A DNA stretch of 64,000 bases from Thalassobacillus devorans (GCF_900176565.1 NZ_FXEH01000003.1:124001-188000), one strand, 5' to 3'; shown: positions 23,834 to 32,817, counted from the stretch's first letter. A program made the numbers and translations. Notes: generated by a model not told the origin, from the sequence alone.

Positions 23834-24346
23834 TTATTTAATTTGTTGTTGGTATTCCTTTCCTTTTTGGACGTATGTATCGATGGATAGCTGGATGAGT
23901 TCGAAGTCTTTTTCATTCAGTTCCCGGACTACTTTTCCGGGAGATCCGACTACAAGCGAACGAGGCGGGATTTTCTTACCTGGGGGAATCAATGTGTTCG
24001 CTCCAATGATAGATTCTTCTCCAATTACTGCTCCATCCAAAATTGTCGAACCCATCCCGATGATGCAGCGACTCTCCACCGTACACCCATGAAGGATCAC
24101 ATTATGTCCGACAGTCACTTCATCCTTGACGATCAGCGGAGATTCCTCATAAAGGTGACAGGTCGCATTATCCTGAATGCTGCAGCGTTCTCCGATTTTG
24201 ATTGGAGCTTCATCTCCTCGCAAGACCGCATTAAACCAGATGCTTGATTCTTTTCCTATGGAGACATCCCCAATTATATGAGCACCTGGGGCCATGAATA
24301 CCGTATCATCTACTTCAGGCTGCTTTCCTCCGTAAGTATGTAACAT
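23834..24346 (-). CDS. PaaY-like gamma-carbonic-anhydrase family protein
   Basis: Left-handed beta-helix (hexapeptide-repeat) trimer, 170 residues. Repeats such as VFMAPGAHIIGDVSIG and GSTILDGAVIGEESIIGANT are clear. Three His at metal positions are present: NATCHLYEE, TVGHNVILHG (two). Members include true carbonic anhydrases and PaaY, a CoA thioesterase that clears dead-end CoA esters. Because it faces paaX, a PaaY role is attractive, but the protein lacks the longer PaaY C-terminus by length (E. coli PaaY is about 196), so a general gamma-CA role remains open. Ribosome site GGAGGA. Confidence 0.78.
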   Translation of the reverse strand: MLHTYGGKQPEVDDTVFMAPGAHIIGDVSIGKESSIWFNAVLRGDEAPIKIGERCSIQDNATCHLYEESPLIVKDEVTVGHNVILHGCTVESRCIIGMGSTILDGAVIGEESIIGANTLIPPGKKIPPRSLVVGSPGKVVRELNEKDFELIQLSIDTYVQKGKEYQQQIK

Positions 24347-24417
24347 TGTCTTTTCCTCCTTATCGTTGTGTAAAGATTAAAAACATTATAACATTATTTA
24401 TACGAAGGGGGAAAATT

Positions 24418-25383
24418 ATGAAGCATGTTTGTAATTTATTAAATATTCACTATCCGATTATTCAAGGTGGTATGGGAAATATCAGTAATGCTCCGCTTGC
24501 TGCTGCTGTTTCTGAAGCTGGCGGTTTGGGGACCATCGGGGCAGGGACTATGCCTCCTCATGAACTGGAGTCCATCATCGTGGAAACAAAAGAAAGGACG
24601 GACCGCCCATTTGCCGTCAATGTTGCGATTAAAGTGACACCATTCTTACAGGAAACCATTGATCTTATCATAAAGCATGAGGTACCAGTTGTATCTTTGT
24701 CAGCAGGAAACCCTGCACCGCTGATCCCTGTGTTGAAAGAACATGGAAAGAAAATCATTACCGTCACTGCTTCCGTCAAACAGGCGGTCAAAGCTGAACA
24801 GGCAGGAGCAGATGTCATTGTGGCGGAGGGTTATGAAGCAGCCGGCATCAACTCTAACCTTGAATTGACAACCATGACGTTGATTCCTCAAATCGTCGAT
24901 GCTGTCCAAGTTCCGGTACTGGCAGCAGGGGGCATCGGAGATGGAAGAGGACTGGCTTCTGTACTCGCGCTTGGAGCAAGCGGTGTACAAATGGGAACAA
25001 GGTTGATCGCTACACAAGAAGCGCCGTTCCATGAAGCCTACAAACGGACGCTGGTGAAAGCTAAAGAAAACGATACGGTGATTGTCGGCAGGTCGGTTGG
25101 CCGAGTGAGAAGAGTGATGAGTACACCTTATAGCAAGAAGTTACTTGATTATGAAAAAACAGGAGTGCCATTAGAAAAATTCAATGAAATGACTTCTGAA
25201 GATTATCATAAAATTGGCGCAATCGAAGGGCGGCTGGATGAAGGCTTCATTAACGGAGGGCAAGTGTCGGGGCTCGTTTCTGATATCCCTTCTGTTGCTG
25301 AACTTATCGATATGATGATGAATGATGCGGCGTCCCGAATCCAGCAGTTACACGAGAACTTCAATTCTAACTATGTAAAATAA
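24418..25383 (+). CDS. Nitronate monooxygenase/FabK-like FMN protein
   Basis: TIM-barrel flavoprotein, 321 residues. Family signs: YPIIQGGMGNISNAPLAAAV (FMN phosphate/isoalloxazine side), SLSAGNP, AGADVIVAEGYEAAG, LAAGGIGDGRG and GVQMGTRLIAT. Two functions share this fold: enoyl-ACP reductase II (FabK) and nitronate monooxygenase. The usual EAGGHxG motif is changed to EAAGINS, losing the His, so neither activity can be assumed. The ATG at 24418 follows AAGGGGG; the region before it belongs to the divergent paaY promoter. A terminator follows. Role in the aromatic cluster unknown. Confidence 0.8.
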   Translation: MKHVCNLLNIHYPIIQGGMGNISNAPLAAAVSEAGGLGTIGAGTMPPHELESIIVETKERTDRPFAVNVAIKVTPFLQETIDLIIKHEVPVVSLSAGNPAPLIPVLKEHGKKIITVTASVKQAVKAEQAGADVIVAEGYEAAGINSNLELTTMTLIPQIVDAVQVPVLAAGGIGDGRGLASVLALGASGVQMGTRLIATQEAPFHEAYKRTLVKAKENDTVIVGRSVGRVRRVMSTPYSKKLLDYEKTGVPLEKFNEMTSEDYHKIGAIEGRLDEGFINGGQVSGLVSDIPSVAELIDMMMNDAASRIQQLHENFNSNYVK

Positions 25384-25384
25384 C

Positions 25385-25412
25385 CTGCAGCTGAAATAGC
25401 TGCAGTATTTTT
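25385..25412 (+). terminator. Terminator after the FMN protein
   Basis: CTGCAGCT (25385-25392), loop GAAAT, AGCTGCAG (25398-25405), then TATTTTTTT. Confidence 0.9.
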
Positions 25413-25444
25413 TTGCCCTAATTTCACAGGTAAGCTCCCTTTTA

Positions 25445-25680
25445 GTGAAGACTCAGTTTCAAGTTATATTGTTTCCGTTACGGTAGTAACGGTGTGGAGG
25501 TCCGGGAAATCACTCGCTTTCCATGGCGTACGCTGAGCTTCCTCGGGCTAAGACACCGCACAAAGGAAATGCATAGCATTTTCGAGGAGTCTCGCAATTT
25601 CCCGATCCTCCTTGCGCTTATGAGAGAAACGGAAACATCAATATGCAGTCCTTCAACCAAAGGAGAATCTGCTTGTAAAA
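25445..25680. repeat. Interspersed repeat, copy 2a (5' type)
   Basis: Starts GTGAAGACTCAGTTT and shares long blocks with copy 1a: GGAGGTCCGGGAAATCACTC, GCTTTCCATGG, GAGCTTCCTCGGGC, GAGTCTCGCAATT and TCCTTGCGCTTATG. Copies 1a and 2a are followed by the same hairpin subtype (1b, 2b), so the pair seems to be a composite unit. Confidence 0.85.
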
Positions 25681-25761
25681 GCGTGCTTTTAACCAGTAAT
25701 TGTAGAAGAAAGTCTTATCTATAACATGGGTTCTTTATTCCAATTCTTGGAATGGGGTGGT

Positions 25762-25940
25762 TGGGAAACTGCGAGACTCCCGCGGGAGAAGGAGCCAGGC
25801 AAGACCCCACAGGGAGTGAAACGACTGAGGAGGCTTGCCAGTTCCCCCGCAGGAAAGCGAGTAGTTTCCCAGGCGCCCCTGACACAATTATAGTAAAGAA
25901 CCCTTGATATCTTGAAATCAAGTCTTCGACTTTTCGGTTA
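25762..25940. repeat. Interspersed hairpin repeat, copy 2b (intact)
   Basis: TGGGAAACT (25762-25770) and AGTTTCCCA (25863-25871) are exact inverted ends of an approximately 110-bp hairpin; inner arms include GGCAAGACCCC and GAGGAGGCTTGCC. The 3' module GAAATCAAGTCTTCGACTTT + TCGG ends at about 25940. It is the uninterrupted counterpart of the repeat hit by the IS at 10.95 kb. Confidence 0.85.
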
Positions 25941-26068
25941 TATCATTGAATATCCGTAAAAACATAAAAAGCGAAAGGGGGTGGCAGATATCTCCTAATC
26001 ATGCAGGAGATTGAGGTTTTCAGTCGAATTAATAATAACAAAACAATGGTAAATATTCTGAAAACAAA

Positions 26069-26116
26069 TTGACGTAATCTGATGTCAGTGATAATATAAC
26101 GGTAATAACACGTTAT
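26069..26116 (+). promoter_or_regulatory. Promoter of the ABC importer operon with operators
   Basis: TTGACG (26069-26074), 17-bp spacer, TAATAT (26092-26097), a near-consensus sigma-A promoter. GACGT-N6-ATGTC overlaps the -35 and spacer; ATAACG-N9-CGTTAT (26096-26116) is a perfect inverted repeat across the start region. CGTTAT also recurs at the paaA promoter. About 100 bp of leader follow with no clear riboswitch. ATCTCCT/AGGAGAT arms (25990-26011) lie upstream. Confidence 0.6.
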
Positions 26117-26223
26117 GCATGTTGTTTATCATATTAACTTAAATTGGTGATGATGGAAGTGCTTATGAGGCGGTTGCCGGGGAGGCATTTCTATTATGAT
26201 AAAAATTTTTAAGGGGGACCAAG

Positions 26224-27213
26224 ATGAAAAAAGGATTAATGGGAGTTATGATGCTGTTGTTTGCGAGCATGGCTTTACTCGCCGGATGTGCCAGTGATGC
26301 TTCCGGTGATGAAAAAGTAACAATCGGTGTCACACAGATTGTGGAACACCCGTCCTTAGACGCAGCTTTTGAAGGATTCAAAGAAGCCCTTGCAGAGAAT
26401 GGGTATGTCGAAGGGGAAAATGTTACATACGACGTACAAATTGCACAGGGTGATATGAATAATGCCCAATCGATTGCCAACAACTTTGTCGGTGACAAAG
26501 TAGACTTGATTTTTGCTAATGCTACTCCAAGCGCTCAAAGTGCGCTGAATGCAACCAAAGATATCCCGATCATTTTCACTTCGGTTACAGATCCGGTCGG
26601 CGCAAATCTAGTTGCGTCATTTGACGAACCAGGTGATAACATTACGGGAACCTCTGATACACATCCAGATGCTATTCCTCAAACTATCAATTTTATCGTA
26701 GATGAATTACAGCCTGAAAAAATAGGTGTCATTTATAACTCAGGAGAACAAAACTCCACGGTACAAGTAGATGTCATTAAAGAAGTATTAGGAGACACAA
26801 ATGTTGAGCTGGTACCTGTTTCCGTTTCTACTTCTGCAGAAGTGAAACAAGCTGCTGAATCATTAGTAGGGCGTGTAGATGCCATGTATATCCCAACGGA
26901 TAACACGGTGGTTTCTGCTTTGGAATCTGTTATTGATGTTGCTCAGAAAGAAGATATTCCAATGTTCGCAGGTGAATTGGATTCTGTGGAAGCTGGCGCG
27001 GTAGCTGGCAGCGGATTCAGCTATAAAGACCTCGGCTATGAAACTGGTGAAATGGCGGCCCAGGTATTGAATGGCGATAAAGAACCTTCTGACATTCCAG
27101 TTTCCTACCCTCAAAACTTGAAGCTTGTTATCAATAAGGATGCAGCGGAAGCACAAGGTCTGGAAATCAAGGATGAGTGGAGCGACATCGCAGAATTCTA
27201 CGAGGGTGAATAA
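26224..27213 (+). CDS. ABC importer substrate-binding lipoprotein (TrpX-like)
   Basis: Periplasmic-binding-fold lipoprotein of the COG2984 type, held outside the membrane to capture an amino acid or aromatic solute. The 329-residue precursor has a lipobox LLAGC (Cys21). Family features follow: VTIGVTQIVEHPSLDAAFEG, DLIFANATPSAQSA, IFTSVTDPVGANLV, then MYIPTDNTVVSALESV and FAGELDSVEAGAVAG. Relatives (TrpX/YtrF-type) are predicted tryptophan or aromatic amino-acid binders. Here the operon lies just upstream of phenylalanine dehydrogenase, so Phe/Tyr uptake is a sensible inference. Ribosome site AAGGGGG. Confidence 0.85.
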   Translation: MKKGLMGVMMLLFASMALLAGCASDASGDEKVTIGVTQIVEHPSLDAAFEGFKEALAENGYVEGENVTYDVQIAQGDMNNAQSIANNFVGDKVDLIFANATPSAQSALNATKDIPIIFTSVTDPVGANLVASFDEPGDNITGTSDTHPDAIPQTINFIVDELQPEKIGVIYNSGEQNSTVQVDVIKEVLGDTNVELVPVSVSTSAEVKQAAESLVGRVDAMYIPTDNTVVSALESVIDVAQKEDIPMFAGELDSVEAGAVAGSGFSYKDLGYETGEMAAQVLNGDKEPSDIPVSYPQNLKLVINKDAAEAQGLEIKDEWSDIAEFYEGE

Positions 27214-27232
27214 GCAGAAAGGATGATTCAAC

Positions 27233-28249
27233 TTGTTTACAGCAATCTTTGGTTCACTAGAATCAGGTATCATCTACGCCATCATGGCCTTAGGGGTCTA
27301 CTTATCCTTCCGCATCCTGGATTTTCCCGATTTGACCGTTGATGGAAGCTTTGTCACAGGGGCTGCTGTTGCGGCAATAATGATTGTCAATGGCGGCAAT
27401 CCTTTTGTTGCTACCCTCATTGCGCTGGTCATCGGTTTCCTGGCGGGCTGTATTACCGGGATGCTTCACACCATCGGAAAAATCAATGCTTTATTATCCG
27501 GGATACTGATGATGATCGCACTCTATTCGATCAATTTAAGAATAATGGGCAGGTCGAATATTCCTTTGCTCAATGAAGAGACAGCCTTTACAACTGTCTC
27601 TTCGTTCTGGGAAAAGCTTGGAATCGATCCGATTCTGAACAAAGGGTTGGAGTTGATCGGGCTGGGAGGAAGCCTGCCTTCCACCTGGGCAATTCTATTT
27701 TTCATGATCCTGGTTACCTTAATGATCAAGTTCGCAACCGATATGTTCTTGAAAACCGAGATCGGCCTTGCTGTACGGGCTACCGGGGACAATAAACGAA
27801 TGATCCGAAGCTTTTCTGCCAATACCAACCTGCTAGTCATCCTCGGGCTTGGCTTATCGAATGCGATGGTCGCTTTTTCCGGGGCTCTGATTGCACAGTA
27901 TGGATCTTTCGCAGATGTTGGTATGGGAATCGGGATGATCATTATCGGTCTTGCATCCGTCATTATTGGTGAAGCGCTATTCGGTACGAAGACAATTGCG
28001 AGAACTACGCTTGCGGTAGTTGGCGGCGCCATCATTTACCGGATTGTCGTCAGTCTGGCACTTCGGGTGGAATTTCTGGAAACCGGAGATATGAAACTGA
28101 TTACAGCTACGATCGTCATTCTGGCATTGACTGTTCCGAAAATGATTGACAGCCATCGTGAAAAGAGACGGAAGAAACAAAAGCATAAGGAAATCATGGT
28201 AGACCTGCCAATGGAAAGTGGGGGAGAGCAACGTGCTGCAGCTAAATAG
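27233..28249 (+). CDS. ABC importer permease (TrpY-like)
   Basis: Membrane subunit of the same importer (COG4120 type), 338 residues with roughly eight hydrophobic helices, e.g. SLESGIIYAIMALGVYLSFR and GIGMIIIGLASVIIGEALFG. FPDLTVDGSF is a typical cytoplasmic motif of the family; AVRATGDNKRMIRSFSAN is the likely ATPase-coupling loop. TTG start at 27233 with AAAGGATG upstream, 20 bp after the binding protein. Its end overlaps the ATPase gene by 17 bp. The C-terminal tail is strongly basic. Confidence 0.85.
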   Translation: MFTAIFGSLESGIIYAIMALGVYLSFRILDFPDLTVDGSFVTGAAVAAIMIVNGGNPFVATLIALVIGFLAGCITGMLHTIGKINALLSGILMMIALYSINLRIMGRSNIPLLNEETAFTTVSSFWEKLGIDPILNKGLELIGLGGSLPSTWAILFFMILVTLMIKFATDMFLKTEIGLAVRATGDNKRMIRSFSANTNLLVILGLGLSNAMVAFSGALIAQYGSFADVGMGIGMIIIGLASVIIGEALFGTKTIARTTLAVVGGAIIYRIVVSLALRVEFLETGDMKLITATIVILALTVPKMIDSHREKRRKKQKHKEIMVDLPMESGGEQRAAAK

Positions 28250-29027
28250 AATCCATAAAGTATTCAATGAAAATACACCGGACGAAAAAATAGCGCTGGA
28301 CGATGTCGACCTTTCCATGAAAGGTGGAGATTTCGTAACGGTAATTGGAAGTAATGGTGCCGGGAAATCTACGTTGATGAATATCATCTCCGGGGTACTT
28401 CTCCCGGATACAGGGATGGTCCGGATAAATGAAAAAGATGTCAGCCTGGTTCCGGAATATAAGAGGTCTAAATTGATCGGAAGAGTGTTCCAGGATCCAA
28501 TGGCGGGGACGGCTCCGACAATGACGATCGAAGAAAATTTGGCGATGGCCTATTCCCGTAATAAAAACCGTACCTTTCGAAAAGGGGTAACGAGAAGCCG
28601 CCGGGCCTATTTTAAAGAAGTATTGGAAACGCTCCATCTTGGGCTGGAAGACAGATTGAATGTGAAAGTGGGGTTGCTTTCCGGCGGAGAGAGGCAGGCG
28701 TTATCGTTATTGATGGCCACTTTCACGGAACCTGCCATCCTTTTACTGGATGAACACACAGCCGCGCTCGATCCTTCACGTGCGGAGTTGATTACAAACC
28801 TGACGAAAGAAATTGTAGCGAAATATAATCTGACCACTCTAATGGTCACCCATAATATGCAGCAGGCACTGGATTTAGGTAATCGGTTAATCATGATGGA
28901 TAAAGGTCAAATTATTCTAAAGGTGGATGAACAAGAGAAGAAACATTTGACTGTAGATAAACTGATGGCTGAGTTCCAGCGGATACGGGGTGAACAAATG
29001 GCCAGTGACCGAGCCCTGCTAAGCTGA
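28233..29027 (+). CDS. ABC importer ATP-binding subunit (TrpZ-like)
   Basis: Energy-coupling ATPase (COG1101 type), 264 residues. Walker A is GSNGAGKS, the Q-loop is RVFQDPMAGT, the signature is LSGGERQ, Walker B is AILLLDEHTAALD, and the switch His is in MVTHNM. The GTG at 28233 is preferred because TGGGGGAGAG precedes it by about 6 bases; an in-frame GTG at 28218 precedes that site. It overlaps the permease gene, indicating coupling. No terminator is obvious before the thioesterase. Confidence 0.88.
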   Translation: MLQLNRIHKVFNENTPDEKIALDDVDLSMKGGDFVTVIGSNGAGKSTLMNIISGVLLPDTGMVRINEKDVSLVPEYKRSKLIGRVFQDPMAGTAPTMTIEENLAMAYSRNKNRTFRKGVTRSRRAYFKEVLETLHLGLEDRLNVKVGLLSGGERQALSLLMATFTEPAILLLDEHTAALDPSRAELITNLTKEIVAKYNLTTLMVTHNMQQALDLGNRLIMMDKGQIILKVDEQEKKHLTVDKLMAEFQRIRGEQMASDRALLS

Positions 29028-29126
29028 TTTCACAAACTTTCCTGTCAAAAGTGGGGGCGATACCGCTTCTGTGTTGGCAGGATACATAGGAATAGCTGCT
29101 AGAACAGTAGGATAAGGGGGGATCTG

Positions 29127-29525
29127 ATGAAGCCTGGTATGCATGAAGGACAATCAGCAACAGTGAGGACGAAGGTGACAAGTGATATGTTCGCCCAGTT
29201 CGAAGGGGAAGTTGTCCACGAGACATTTTCCACTGTATCCCTTGTTTATTATATGGAATGGGCGTCAAGGCAAATCATTCTTCCTTATTTAGAAGATGAG
29301 GAGGAAGGGATGGGCGGGGCTGTCGCAGTCAAACATGTTAATCCTGCTCCTGAGGGTACGCAAGTACAAATAACAGCGACAGTGACAGCATTAAAACGTA
29401 ATGTAGTCGTTACAGAGGTGAAGGCGGAAAGTGATGGAAAAATCATTGGAACTGGTGAAGTGAAGCAGATTATTCTGCCAAAAGTAAAGATAAAAGAAAT
29501 GCTGCAAATAGAGAATAAAGTATAA
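29127..29525 (+). CDS. Hotdog-fold thioesterase (FlK/PaaI-like)
   Basis: A 132-residue single hotdog domain. Pattern: FSTVSLVYYMEWASRQIILP along the long helix and AVAVKHVNPAPEGTQVQITA plus VKAESDGKIIGTGEVKQIIL strands. It resembles the fluoroacetyl-CoA/PaaI-type acyl-CoA thioesterases that hydrolyse small or aromatic CoA esters. Between the importer and phenylalanine dehydrogenase, a role rescuing CoA trapped in aryl-CoA dead ends is plausible but unproven. Ribosome site AAGGGGGGAT. Confidence 0.72.
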   Translation: MKPGMHEGQSATVRTKVTSDMFAQFEGEVVHETFSTVSLVYYMEWASRQIILPYLEDEEEGMGGAVAVKHVNPAPEGTQVQITATVTALKRNVVVTEVKAESDGKIIGTGEVKQIILPKVKIKEMLQIENKV

Positions 29526-29547
29526 ATCTATTTTTTTTCGGGAAATG

Positions 29548-29561
29548 TGAAAGCGCTTACT
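29548..29561 (+). promoter_or_regulatory. CcpA cre site before phenylalanine dehydrogenase
   Basis: TGAAAGCGCTTACT fits the cre consensus TGWAARCGYTWNCW at every position. It lies 30 bp before the start codon, so CcpA would act as a roadblock or repressor on the Phe/Tyr operon. No clear -35/-10 is seen nearby, so transcription may also come from upstream. Confidence 0.75.
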
Positions 29562-29590
29562 AGAAAAGTATGACAAAAGGGGGAGTCATC

Positions 29591-30703
29591 ATGAACATGG
29601 ATATGTTCGAACGCATCAGTGAACATCAGCAGGTGCTATTTTGTAACGATCAGGCGACAGGGTTGAAGGCGATCATCGCCATTCATAACACGACCCTTGG
29701 TCCGGCTCTGGGGGGATGTCGCATGCAGCCTTATGAGAGTGTGGATGCAGCCTTGGAAGATGTTCTGCGTCTTTCGAAAGGAATGACTTACAAATGCGCG
29801 GCCGCCGATGTCGATTTCGGGGGAGGTAAAGCGGTCATCATCGGCGACCCGGCAAAAGATAAAAATCCTGAGTTATTCCGGGCTTTTGGGCAGTTCGTTG
29901 AATCATTGAATGGACGCTTTTATACCGGTACAGACATGGGAACAACGCCGGGGGATTTTGTCCATGCGCTGAAAGAAACCAACTGTATCGTAGGAGTAGA
30001 AGAAGAATACGGCGGCAGCGGGGATTCCTCCGTACCGACTGCATTAGGTGTCATTTATGGGTTGAAGGCAACCAACCAGGCGGTATGGGGAAGTCCGGAT
30101 CTTGGTGACAAGACCTATGCCATTCAAGGCTTAGGAAAAGTAGGGGCCAAAGTAGCAGAGCACCTGCTCCAGGAAGGAGCCAACCTGTATGTCACTGACA
30201 TTAACCAATCGGCCATTGATGATGTGTTATCCAAAGCGAAACAGTATAACGGTTTTGTGAAAGTCGTCCATGATAAAGAGATTTATAGTGTGGACGCTGA
30301 TGTCTTTGTACCATGTGCCTTCGGAGGAGTCATCAACGACGAGACGATCGAGCAGTTGAAGGTAAGAGCTGTTGCAGGTTCAGCAAATAACCAATTGCTG
30401 GATATACATCACGGAAAAATACTGCAGGAAAAGGGAATTCTTTATGCACCGGATTATATCGTCAACGCAGGCGGCCTTATACAGGTAGCGGATGAATTGT
30501 ACGAACCGAATAAAGCAAGAGTGCTTAGGAAGACAAAAGCGATTTATACATCGTTGCTGGATGTTTTCCAGGAATCGATGAACAGCGGTATCTGCACAGT
30601 GGAAGCATCCAATCTGTTATGTGAAAGAAGAATTGAATCCCGTGCCCAGCGCAACAGCTTCTTCAGCCATATGAAACGACCGAAATGGGCGGTAAGAAAT
30701 TAA
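29591..30703 (+). CDS. pdh: Phenylalanine dehydrogenase
   Basis: NAD-dependent oxidative deamination of L-Phe (known homologs also take L-Tyr) to the 2-oxoacid. The 370-residue sequence follows the Lysinibacillus/Bacillus phenylalanine dehydrogenases from recall: [40 protein letters not shown] and the C-terminal [12 protein letters not shown], which leucine dehydrogenases lack. Catalytic K68, K80 (DFGGGKAV) and D115 (GTDMG) are conserved; GLGKVG at 180-185 is the NAD fold. The ATG at 29591 follows AAAAGGGGGAG. First gene of a run leading to the E1/E2 complex. Leucine/valine dehydrogenase is the less likely alternative. Confidence 0.85.
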   Translation: MNMDMFERISEHQQVLFCNDQATGLKAIIAIHNTTLGPALGGCRMQPYESVDAALEDVLRLSKGMTYKCAAADVDFGGGKAVIIGDPAKDKNPELFRAFGQFVESLNGRFYTGTDMGTTPGDFVHALKETNCIVGVEEEYGGSGDSSVPTALGVIYGLKATNQAVWGSPDLGDKTYAIQGLGKVGAKVAEHLLQEGANLYVTDINQSAIDDVLSKAKQYNGFVKVVHDKEIYSVDADVFVPCAFGGVINDETIEQLKVRAVAGSANNQLLDIHHGKILQEKGILYAPDYIVNAGGLIQVADELYEPNKARVLRKTKAIYTSLLDVFQESMNSGICTVEASNLLCERRIESRAQRNSFFSHMKRPKWAVRN

Positions 30704-30733
30704 GTAAACATCCATGAAAAAAAGGGTGGTTTG

Positions 30734-31822
30734 ATGGAAAATCAGTTTCCTATAACGAAGTGGGTAGATGAAAACGGCAATGTTACTGGCGAAGATTACA
30801 AAGAAATGGTGACAGAAGAGCTGGCGAGGACGTTTTACCAGCACATGATCCGCATCCGTACTTTCGACAAGAAGGGGATCAGCTTGCAGCGTCAGGGTAG
30901 AATCGGCACCTATGCACCATACGAAGGGCAGGAAGCAAGCCAGGTGGGAAGTGCACTGGCATTGGAAACGGAGGATTGGATGTTTCCTTCCTACCGGGAT
31001 CATGGAGCAGCGATGACGTTCGGTCACTCGTTGAAAAATATCCTTTTATTCTGGAATGGAAGAAATGAAGGCTGTATCCCACCGGAGGGGAAAAATATCT
31101 TCCCTCCTGGAATCCCAATCGCGACTCAGCTTCCCCATGCGGTAGGGGCTGCTTTTGCGGAAAAGTGGAAAGGAACGAAAAATGCTGCCATCGTCTATTT
31201 TGGAGATGGAGCCACTTCAGAAGGCGATTTTCATGAAGGGTTGAACATGTCCAGTGTTTTTGAAGCTCCGGTAGTGTTTTTCAATCAAAATAATCGTTAT
31301 GCCATTTCTGTACCGATGGAAAAACAAATGAAAACAAAAACGATTGCCCAGAAAGCGCTGGCTTATGATATTCCCGGCATTCGCATTGATGGGAATGATG
31401 TGTTCGCTGTCTATTTTGAAACGTTGAAAGCGATGGACCGGGCAAGAGCCGGTGAAGGACCGACACTAATCGAAGCGGTGACCTGGCGCTATGGGGCCCA
31501 TACGACTGCCGATGATCCGACGAAATATCGTGATCAGATGGAGAGTGAACGAAAAAGGGAAGAGACGGACCCGGTCCTGCGTGTAGAACGGCTATTAAAA
31601 AATAATGGCTGGTTCGATGAAGCGTGGGCAGAGCGTATGCAAAAGCAGGCGGCTGAGGAAGTGGATGCTGCGGTGGCGGAAATGGAAAGCTTTCCGCCAG
31701 CAGACCCCGCTGATATTTTTGATCATGTATTCGCGGAACCCAACTGGCAGCTGCAGCAGCAAAAGCAGGAATACTTCCAAGCGAAGAAGGGGGTTCCCGT
31801 ATGGAATCAACAACAGCAGTAA
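30734..31822 (+). CDS. 2-oxoacid dehydrogenase E1 alpha subunit
   Basis: Thiamine-diphosphate-dependent decarboxylase subunit of a 2-oxoacid dehydrogenase complex; 362 residues. ThDP motif is GDGATSEGDFHEGLNMSSVF ending in NQNNRYAIS; IRIRTFDKKGISLQRQGRIG and FPSYRDHGAAM are typical of PdhA/BkdA. The phosphorylation-loop region is YGAHTTADDPTKYR. Starts at ATG 30734 with AGGGTGGT before it, 30 bp after phenylalanine dehydrogenase, and overlaps E1 beta by 22 bp. Substrate could be phenylpyruvate (inferred from neighbours), branched-chain 2-oxoacids or pyruvate. Confidence 0.85.
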   Translation: MENQFPITKWVDENGNVTGEDYKEMVTEELARTFYQHMIRIRTFDKKGISLQRQGRIGTYAPYEGQEASQVGSALALETEDWMFPSYRDHGAAMTFGHSLKNILLFWNGRNEGCIPPEGKNIFPPGIPIATQLPHAVGAAFAEKWKGTKNAAIVYFGDGATSEGDFHEGLNMSSVFEAPVVFFNQNNRYAISVPMEKQMKTKTIAQKALAYDIPGIRIDGNDVFAVYFETLKAMDRARAGEGPTLIEAVTWRYGAHTTADDPTKYRDQMESERKREETDPVLRVERLLKNNGWFDEAWAERMQKQAAEEVDAAVAEMESFPPADPADIFDHVFAEPNWQLQQQKQEYFQAKKGVPVWNQQQQ

Positions 31823-32802
31823 AAAAGAAGACGATGACGCTTGTCCAGGCTATAACCGACGGGATGCGGACAATGCTTGCCGAAGATGAAAACGTCCTCG
31901 TGCTTGGGGAGGATGTTGGAAAGAATGGTGGGGTCTTTCGTGCCACCGATCATCTGCAGGAGGAATTCGGTGAAGACAGGGTGATGGATACGCCGCTTAG
32001 CGAAGCCGGGTTTATCGGAGCGGCGATCGGGATGGCGGTCAATGGGCTGCGTCCTGTAGCTGAAATCCAATTCCTTGGTTTCATCTATCCGGCTTATGAA
32101 CAGATCATGACGCATGCCTCCCGCCTGCGTTCCCGTACGATGGGACATTTTACGGTGCCGATGGTAATCCGCGCTCCTTATGGGGCAGGAGTACGGGCTC
32201 CTGAAATCCATTCCGACAGTACGGAAGCGATTTTTACCCACATGCCCGGGTTGAAAGTCGTCTGTCCATCGTCACCTGTGGATGCGAAAGGGCTGCTTAT
32301 AGCGGCAATCGAGGACCCGGATCCTGTTTTATATTTAGAGCCGATGCGGTGCTATCGCTCGTCCCGGGAAGAAGTGCCGGAAGGAAAATATACCGTCGAA
32401 ATCGGGAAAGCGAACAAGCTGCAGGAAGGAAATGATGTTTCTGTCATTACCTGGGGAGCGATGGTTCCTGTCGCATCGCAGGCTGTGAAAGAAATGGAAG
32501 CAAAAGGGGTTTCCTGTGAACTGATTGATCTCCGTACCCTTTATCCAATCGATCGGGATACGATAGCCGCATCTGTTCAAAAAACAGGACGGACAGTCAT
32601 AGTTCATGAAGCACATGGAACCGGGGGAGTGGGAAATGATGTACTGGCAATCGTCAACGACACCTCTTTTCTTTATCAGAAAGCCCCGGTTGAGCGTGTG
32701 ACCGGTTTTGACTCACCGGTACCTTTTTTCGGATTTGAAGATGAATACCTGCCGACTCCGGCAAGGGTAAAGCATGCGATCGAAAAGGTGATCAAGTTTT
32801 GA
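31801..32802 (+). CDS. 2-oxoacid dehydrogenase E1 beta subunit
   Basis: Pairs with E1 alpha to form the alpha2beta2 decarboxylase. The 333 residues have VLGEDVGKNGGVFRATDHLQ, DTPLSEAGFIGAAIGMAVNG, the active-site His region YGAGVRAPEIHSDS, and the transketolase C-domain (VSVITWGAMVPVA; IDLRTLYPIDRDTI; VHEAHGTGGVGND). The start at 31801 is preceded by AAGAAGGGGG inside the end of E1 alpha. The substrate-pocket residues cannot be judged by eye. Confidence 0.87.
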   Translation: MESTTAVKKKTMTLVQAITDGMRTMLAEDENVLVLGEDVGKNGGVFRATDHLQEEFGEDRVMDTPLSEAGFIGAAIGMAVNGLRPVAEIQFLGFIYPAYEQIMTHASRLRSRTMGHFTVPMVIRAPYGAGVRAPEIHSDSTEAIFTHMPGLKVVCPSSPVDAKGLLIAAIEDPDPVLYLEPMRCYRSSREEVPEGKYTVEIGKANKLQEGNDVSVITWGAMVPVASQAVKEMEAKGVSCELIDLRTLYPIDRDTIAASVQKTGRTVIVHEAHGTGGVGNDVLAIVNDTSFLYQKAPVERVTGFDSPVPFFGFEDEYLPTPARVKHAIEKVIKF

Positions 32803-32817
32803 CGGGGGAGGATGACA

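Noticed and set aside
23834-24346. Naming the hexapeptide protein paaY outright.
   Set aside because: It faces paaX, but gamma-carbonic-anhydrase homologs of this length occur in nearly all Bacillaceae; three metal His are common to both, so the symbol is withheld.
25975-26011. GGGTGGCA near 25980 as a T-box antiterminator.
   Set aside because: The T-box core AGGGTGGNACCGCG is not completed, there is no specifier stem region, and the main promoter lies downstream at 26069.
29035-29085. Imperfect CCTGTCA / TTGGCAGGA inverted repeat after the ABC ATPase gene as a terminator.
   Set aside because: Arms are long-range, imperfect and not followed by a T-run.
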